This document shows, one piece after another, positions 59,971-64,000 of a DNA stretch of 64,000 bases. This stretch comes from Paenisporosarcina sp. FSL H8-0542 (GTDB lineage: Bacteria; Bacillota; Bacilli; Bacillales_A; Planococcaceae), in NCBI RefSeq assembly GCF_038632915.1, contig NZ_CP152050.1, forward strand, positions 2,759,001 to 2,823,000, written 5' to 3'. Each line of letters opens with the position of its first letter. The stretch's first letter is position 1. The notes beneath the pieces are model-generated. The model did not search any database. It was not told the origin of the DNA and worked only from the letters and a program-made list of their open reading frames with translations. The position numbers and the translations under genes are program-made.

Positions 59971-60003
59971 CAATAAGGACCTCGTAGTTTGGGGTCCTTA
60001 TTG
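59971..60003 (+). terminator. Hairpin between NWY genes 2 and 3
   Basis: CAATAAGGACCTC pairs with GGGGTCCTTATTG (a small mismatch) around TAGTTT, followed by TTG. Only 20 bp before the ATG of gene 3, so it may act as partial terminator/processing site. Confidence 0.7.
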
Positions 60004-60023
60004 TTGTAACTGGAGGTAACGAA

Positions 60024-60734
60024 ATGCTGAGCAGACTTGAGAAATATAAAAAGATTCAAAAGAGAAAAAAGATAATTTTGTTGGTAGCCGTAGTAGTGCT
60101 AACTCTCGGGATTGGCAGTGGAGTGAAAACTACGTTCGCAGATGCAGATGTAAGCACGCTATTGATTAATTGGTTTAAAAATAAAGAATCCCAATCCCTT
60201 AATGAAATTGATAAAGCGATTACGGATGAAAAAACAATACTTCTAGCTCAATTGAAAGTAGAATTGAAAAACGAAATGGATTCTGCTAAACAAGAACTAG
60301 ATGCATTTACGGAAAAACAGAAGTCTGATCGTATTGCTTCACTCCGTCAGTATGCAAATGAGTTAATTGAGAATTTGAATGTTGATACAACTGAACAACA
60401 AGATAAAATTACTGCACAAATCAATTCAATCATGAACGAAGCAATCGCTCAAATGGACCAAGCGGTTATTATTGTTCCTGAAACGATTCCTGAAGTCCCT
60501 CCTGTCTCAGAAGGAGAAAATTCATCGAAACCAAATGAAAATGAACAGGAACCAGCAACCGAACCTGTTCAAATTCCTGCACCTTCAACACCGGTTCCTG
60601 AACCCGCTCCTATTTCTGACCCTTTGCCAAACCCGGAATCAGATTCCACATCTGCTAATGGTGTTGATAACGTTCAAGCTAATCGCAATCCAAGTACTGA
60701 AGACGAATTAGAAAACTCTGTTGAAAACGACTAA
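60024..60734 (+). CDS. Exported NWY-motif protein 3 with Pro-rich tail
   Basis: 236 residues. Basic n-region (KYKKIQKRKK), hydrophobic helix (IILLVAVVVLTLGIGSGV), then the motif VSTLLINWFKNKES (NWF at 49-51), a coiled-coil (KAITDEKTILLAQLKVELKN, LDAFTEKQKSDRIASLRQYA) and a Pro/Glu-rich C-terminus of about 80 residues (VPETIPEVPPVSEGE, PAPSTPVPEPAPISDPLP) typical of wall-spanning regions, but without LPxTG. GGAGGT lies before the ATG. Probably the membrane- or wall-associated member of the trio. Confidence 0.75.
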   Translation: MLSRLEKYKKIQKRKKIILLVAVVVLTLGIGSGVKTTFADADVSTLLINWFKNKESQSLNEIDKAITDEKTILLAQLKVELKNEMDSAKQELDAFTEKQKSDRIASLRQYANELIENLNVDTTEQQDKITAQINSIMNEAIAQMDQAVIIVPETIPEVPPVSEGENSSKPNENEQEPATEPVQIPAPSTPVPEPAPISDPLPNPESDSTSANGVDNVQANRNPSTEDELENSVEND

Positions 60735-60748
60735 CGCTATATCACATG

Positions 60749-60775
60749 AGACTCTCTTTGGAGAGTCTTTTCTTT
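60749..60775 (+). terminator. Terminator of the NWY cluster
   Basis: Perfect 8-bp stem AGACTCTC/GAGAGTCT, loop TTTG, tail TTTCTTTTT. Confidence 0.88.
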
Positions 60776-60827
60776 TTCGATTCATAATGGAGTCAACGGA
60801 AAATTGCCATACGGATTTTTATTATGA

Positions 60828-60922
60828 AGTCTCAATCGGTAGCAGTCTTTAGAGCAACAGTTTTGCGTCTTCAATTTGATGACCGACTTCCCTTCGTGAT
60901 AGCAGTGATACTACCAACCAAT
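60828..60922 (-). ncRNA. Degenerate c-di-GMP-I (GEMM)-like aptamer
   Basis: On the minus strand the order CACGAAGGGAAGTC, then GACGCAAAACTGTTG, CTCTAAAGAC and GCTACCGATTG follows the layout of c-di-GMP-I riboswitches (CACG, GGCAAAC, GACGCAAAGC, CTAA, GTAGCCGGGTTGCC). GGTAG and CTACC can close the outer stem. The conserved GGCAAAC block is altered. It lies between the terminators of two convergent operons, with no gene behind it on the minus strand, so it may be a relic. The rest of the 60776-60968 gap shows nothing else. Confidence 0.35.
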
Positions 60923-60968
60923 TGCCAATCTCGGTGTCCATCCTACTCTTTGAATTGAAAAAGTTAAG

Positions 60969-61005
60969 AAAAGGAACTAAGTCATCAACTGACTAGTTCC
61001 CTTTT
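60969..61005 (-). terminator. Terminator of the TRAP operon
   Basis: AAAAGGAACTAAGTCA pairs with TGACTAGTTCCCTTTT (one mismatch and one bulge); minus-strand T-run TTTTCTTAAC follows. Confidence 0.8.
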
Positions 61006-61040
61006 GATTTACAAATCTAATTTAATATAGTCGAAACCAT

Positions 61041-62318
61041 CTAATGCAAATCTTCTTTAATCAAGAAGGTTGCAATCTCTGGGAATATCGACAGTAGGAC
61101 CATTAATAGTAGCATGATAATAGCATAAGGAATCACGCCTTTTACGATTTCGTCGATGGTATTTGTTCGATCGATTCCTTTCAATACGAACAAGTTCAGT
61201 CCGACTGGAGGTGAGATCAAAGCCAGCTCCATGTTGATTACCATGATGATTGCGAACCAGATTGGGTCAAAGCCTAATGCCACGATGATAGGATATAAGA
61301 TTGGCAATGTTATAACCAAAATCGAAATCGTTTCCAGGAACATACCTAAGATCAATAGCACAATATTAATCAAAATAAAGACGACCCATGGGTTGATGTC
61401 CTGTTCAGTTGCATAGGTAGTAATAGTTTGTGGAATCTGCAAGATTGTCATGATATAGCCAAGCAGCATCGCACCGACAATGATGAACAATATCATCGCA
61501 TTTGTTTTAACAGTAGAAATAATGATTTTCTTGAAGTTTTCCAAGTTCAAATTACGGTAGAAAAATGCAGCAATCGCAAAGCTCAACACGACACCTACTG
61601 CAGCCGCTTCAGTTGGAGTAAAAATACCTGTGTAAATCCCTCCAATTACGATTACAGGCAGCATCAATCCCCAGATGGCTGTTTTGGTCGCATCCATTCT
61701 CTCTTTCCATGTCGCAGGTGCATCTTTAAGGTGGCGTGCTTGGTAGGCAGCAAATACCATGAAAGAAAGCGTCAGTATGAGTCCAGGTATAATTCCAGCG
61801 ATGAACAGTTTTCCGATGGATTCACCGGTCACTGATCCATAGATGATCATTGGTACGCTTGGTGGAATCAAAATCCCTAATGTACCACCGGCAGCAAGCA
61901 GACCTAATACATGTCTTTTGTTATATCCACGCTTGACCATCTCTGGCAAAGCAACCGAACCAATAGTTATCGCAGTAGCTACACTCGATCCAGATATTGC
62001 AGCAAATATGGCACAGCAGAAAAGTGTGGCAATCGCGAGACCGCCTGGGAAATGGCGGAACCAGCGGCTAGCCATTTCGTATAGATCACGGCCAACTCCA
62101 CTGACCAATAAAACCTGGCTCATCAAAACATACATCGGTAATGCTGTTAGAGAAAAGTCATCAAGTGCCTTATAGGAAATGATTGGAACTTGCATAAAAG
62201 AAAAGGTTCCGCCATTAAAGAAGAACATCCCCGCGACTGCGAGAGTAGCAAGAGCAAACGCAACCGGCAGTCCGAGCAATAAGAGAGTTCCCAAACCACC
62301 TACAAAGAAAATATTCAT
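61041..62318 (-). CDS. dctM: TRAP transporter large permease, DctM family
   Basis: 425-residue Na+-coupled transport subunit with about twelve hydrophobic segments. Family landmarks: LLLLGLPVAFALATLAVAGM at the N-terminus, GGLAIATLFCCAIFAAISGS, ATAITIGSVALPEMVKRGYN, LLAAGGTLGILIPPSVPMII and NMELALISPPVGLNLFVLKG. It forms the elevator-type transporter with the DctQ subunit, whose gene end overlaps its start by 4 bp (ATGA). Last gene of the operon. Confidence 0.95.
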   Translation of the reverse strand: MNIFFVGGLGTLLLLGLPVAFALATLAVAGMFFFNGGTFSFMQVPIISYKALDDFSLTALPMYVLMSQVLLVSGVGRDLYEMASRWFRHFPGGLAIATLFCCAIFAAISGSSVATAITIGSVALPEMVKRGYNKRHVLGLLAAGGTLGILIPPSVPMIIYGSVTGESIGKLFIAGIIPGLILTLSFMVFAAYQARHLKDAPATWKERMDATKTAIWGLMLPVIVIGGIYTGIFTPTEAAAVGVVLSFAIAAFFYRNLNLENFKKIIISTVKTNAMILFIIVGAMLLGYIMTILQIPQTITTYATEQDINPWVVFILINIVLLILGMFLETISILVITLPILYPIIVALGFDPIWFAIIMVINMELALISPPVGLNLFVLKGIDRTNTIDEIVKGVIPYAIIMLLLMVLLSIFPEIATFLIKEDLH

Positions 62319-62812
62319 ATGTGCTCCCCTCCCTTATGTATCCCGCCGTCAACGATCTGCAAAATGAACGCCAGACACAATAGTACGCCACCGATAGGAA
62401 GGAACATTTCAGGCAGGTACATCGGAACACGCAACAAAGATGCAGAAGTAACTTCCAGTTCTATGGTATTCATCACGTGATGAATACCATAATAAGTAAA
62501 GATGATGCTGAATGCTAATCCCATGGCATTTGATAAATAAGCAAGCAATGTCTTTATGCGATCGTTAACATTGTTGATTAGTAAATCCACTGTTATATGA
62601 GAATAGGTTCGTACCGCATATGCACTTCCTAAATAACAACTGGCGATGATTGCATAAATAGACAGTTCAGTAGCCCAGATTGTCGGTTTGTTGAAAAGCC
62701 ATCTAGAAACGACTTCAAAGAAAATCATGAAAGTTGTCACCATAATGAAAAATCCGGATGCATAAGCACCAAACCTAATGAGCAAATCGGAAAAATTATA
62801 CAGCGATTTCAT
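62315..62812 (-). CDS. dctQ: TRAP transporter small permease, DctQ family
   Basis: 165 residues, four hydrophobic helices. The DctQ pattern is visible: FFIMVTTFMIFFEVVSRWLF near the N-terminus, TELSIYAIIASCYLGSAYAV, the conserved SHITVDLL and a C-terminal FLPIGGVLLCLAFILQI. TAAGGAGG precedes the ATG at 62812, which is 14 bp after the dctP stop. It stabilises DctM and links it to the binding protein. Confidence 0.92.
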   Translation of the reverse strand: MKSLYNFSDLLIRFGAYASGFFIMVTTFMIFFEVVSRWLFNKPTIWATELSIYAIIASCYLGSAYAVRTYSHITVDLLINNVNDRIKTLLAYLSNAMGLAFSIIFTYYGIHHVMNTIELEVTSASLLRVPMYLPEMFLPIGGVLLCLAFILQIVDGGIHKGGEHI

Positions 62813-62826
62813 TAGTTTTTTCCTCC

Positions 62827-63858
62827 TTACTGCTCATCAACCATTTCAAGCAGTTCTTTCCCTAAATCGCCAGAGTTTTTAGTGAATGCCTCCCAAGCAG
62901 GTTTTGCTGCTTCTTTCCACTGCGGTAAGTCCTCTTCAGGCACTACATAAACTTCCATTCCTTTTTCCTCCAACTGCTTAGCAGTCTTTTCATCTTCTGA
63001 CTGGGCTTGTGCACGAATCCATTCTTCTGATTCCTTAGCAGTTTCAGTCAATAGCGTTTGTGTTTTTGTAGGAAGTTTATCCCAGAAGTCCTGATTAATT
63101 GCCAATAAAAACTCGAGGTACGCATAATTATTGATAGTTAAATATTTTGCTACTTCATCATACTTTCTTTGAACCATTGCCGTTGTTCCTGATGTTGCTC
63201 CGTCAACTGTATTTAGTTTAAGTGCCATATATACCTCTCCACCACCCATGAATACAGGGGAAGCTCCATATGCTTTGATCATTTCAGAAGGAATGTCACC
63301 GATACTGCGGATCTTCAATCCTTCAAAATCGGAAGGTGATTCCAAAGGACGTTTGTTGTTTGCGAATTGTGCATAACCATAGTCAGCAAACATGAGAACC
63401 TTGGCACCCTTTTCTTCCATAGCAGTACGTAATTTATTCCCGAATTCACCGCTTAAAGCCTCACCAGCTTTTTCATAGTCTGAGAATACGTATGGAACAT
63501 CAAAAATACCCATTGCAGGGACTGTACTTGCCCAAAGCGTCGAAGAATTGACACCCATTTCAACGCCACCAGTAAGAATGGACTGGTTCATATCCTTATC
63601 ATTTAATAATTGGCCTGCTGGATATACTTGCATTTTTATAGCACCATCAGATTTTTCAGTGACATCTTTCACGAATTTTTCAAGCCCTTTAGCGATGTGG
63701 TGATCTGCCGGCAAGTTATAAGCTAATCTGATAGTCGTTTCTTCGTACCCGTCCCCAGTTGCATTGACTGCTTTTGTTTCAGGTTCTTTTGAGTTACATG
63801 CTGACAATAAGAACATAGAAATCATTAAGAACATAATTGCCTTCATCCATTTTTTCAT
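62827..63858 (-). CDS. dctP: TRAP transporter substrate-binding lipoprotein, DctP family
   Basis: 343 residues. Lipobox LLSAC with Cys21, so membrane-anchored in this Gram-positive host. DctP fold landmarks: IRLAYNLPADHHIAKGLEKF, MQVYPAGQLLNDKDMNQSIL, a YGYAQFANNKRPLESPSDFE segment, LKIRSIGDIPSEMIKAYGAS and NTVDGATSGTTAMVQRK. The conserved Arg in KIRSIG is the usual carboxylate-binding residue, so an organic anion is the likely ligand. Its ATG overlaps the stop of the HMG-CoA-lyase-like gene, which hints at a branched-chain or hydroxy-acid substrate. Confidence 0.93.
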   Translation of the reverse strand: MKKWMKAIMFLMISMFLLSACNSKEPETKAVNATGDGYEETTIRLAYNLPADHHIAKGLEKFVKDVTEKSDGAIKMQVYPAGQLLNDKDMNQSILTGGVEMGVNSSTLWASTVPAMGIFDVPYVFSDYEKAGEALSGEFGNKLRTAMEEKGAKVLMFADYGYAQFANNKRPLESPSDFEGLKIRSIGDIPSEMIKAYGASPVFMGGGEVYMALKLNTVDGATSGTTAMVQRKYDEVAKYLTINNYAYLEFLLAINQDFWDKLPTKTQTLLTETAKESEEWIRAQAQSEDEKTAKQLEEKGMEVYVVPEEDLPQWKEAAKPAWEAFTKNSGDLGKELLEMVDEQ

Positions 63859-64000
63859 GCTAATATCCCCTTTGTTTGTTTTCTTTCTACATGTCTAATG
63901 CGACCCAATGGATTTTTCGAAGAAAGACTCGCTGCATAGTCAGCAGCATCAAGTAATTTTTCAAAATCCAACCCTGTGTCGATGTTCATTCGGTGAAATA
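63855..64000 (-). CDS. Hydroxymethylglutaryl-CoA lyase-like protein, C-terminal end only
   Basis: Only the last 48 codons are in the window: FHRMNIDTGLDFEKLLDAAD, YAASLSSKNPLGRIRHV and a basic end. The M-I-TG-D--KLL-AA pattern matches the C-terminus of HMG-CoA lyase/HMGL-like aldolases (MGIETGVDLDKLL in typical members). The TGA overlaps the dctP start (ATGA), so the TRAP genes are in the same operon and translationally coupled. Exact enzyme uncertain because the catalytic domain is outside the window. Confidence 0.65.
   Translation of the reverse strand, partial: FHRMNIDTGLDFEKLLDAADYAASLSSKNPLGRIRHVERKQTKGILA

Noticed and set aside
1-64000. tRNA, rRNA, prophage or intact transposon
   Set aside because: I looked for cloverleaf ends, rRNA core sequences, phage structural genes and intact transposases and saw none; only the IS1182-type relic was found.

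Overview
The window looks like the chromosome of a low-GC, spore-forming, Gram-positive bacterium, most likely a Sporosarcina-like member of the Planococcaceae/Caryophanaceae. The evidence is two small acid-soluble spore proteins (an alpha/beta type with a good sigma-G promoter, and an H type), purine-rich AGGAGG ribosome binding sites with frequent TTG starts, lipoproteins and S-layer-homology (SLH) surface proteins, an MsmX-type ATPase and an RsbQ homologue. The genus is an inference; no rRNA or tRNA gene is present.

Layout. 0-1.6 kb: end of a phosphate ABC transporter (pstC, pstA) with no pstB behind it. 1.6-4.7 kb: small accessory genes among copies of a palindromic intergenic repeat. 4.7-13.0 kb: a visibly GC-richer minus-strand operon with its own promoter, cobalamin riboswitch and terminator. 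It encodes a large SLH-anchored protein resembling vertebrate intrinsic factor/transcobalamin (alpha/alpha barrels plus DUF4430 domains), a DUF4430 lipoprotein and a complete ECF transporter (T, fused A-A', S). It reads as a vitamin B12 capture-and-import pathway. 13.0-17.9 kb: AT-rich accessory DNA with small membrane proteins, a CPBP protease, broken genes and many more copies of the same palindromic repeat. 18-24.4 kb: MFS efflux pump, an AcoR-like GAF-PAS-GGDEF-EAL protein overlapping a ThDP enzyme of the acetolactate synthase class, and a HAD phosphatase. 25-31.3 kb: alpha-glucosidase, MsmX-like ATPase, ROK glucokinase, second alpha-glucosidase. 31.8-41.1 kb: VanZ, spore proteins, an RsbQ hydrolase paired with a PAS-diguanylate cyclase, a PPP phosphatase overlapping a PAS-GGDEF-EAL protein, and a bile acid:sodium symporter family protein. 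41.6-55.4 kb: cell-surface genes (polysaccharide deacetylase, three further SLH proteins including a CAP-domain protein and a subtilase, a trypsin-like protease) and an acyl-CoA ligase. 55.4-58 kb: RNase H-like protein, a deleted IS1182-type relic, GNAT acetyltransferase. 58.5-60.8 kb: a three-gene cluster of related exported helical proteins of unknown function. 61-64 kb: a TRAP transporter behind the end of an HMG-CoA-lyase-like gene.

Three themes stand out. First, the riboswitch-controlled B12 capture operon. Second, c-di-GMP signalling: three GGDEF/EAL enzymes, each coupled to a sensor or enzyme partner, and one degenerate c-di-GMP-I-like aptamer. Third, non-coding repeats: a three-hairpin palindromic element confined to about 1.6-17 kb, a terminator-like hairpin family with an invariant loop at 24-56 kb, and six arrays of short motifs spaced by exactly 21 bp at 23-51 kb. 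The 21-bp arrays and the exported NWY-motif cluster are the parts I cannot match to a described system.
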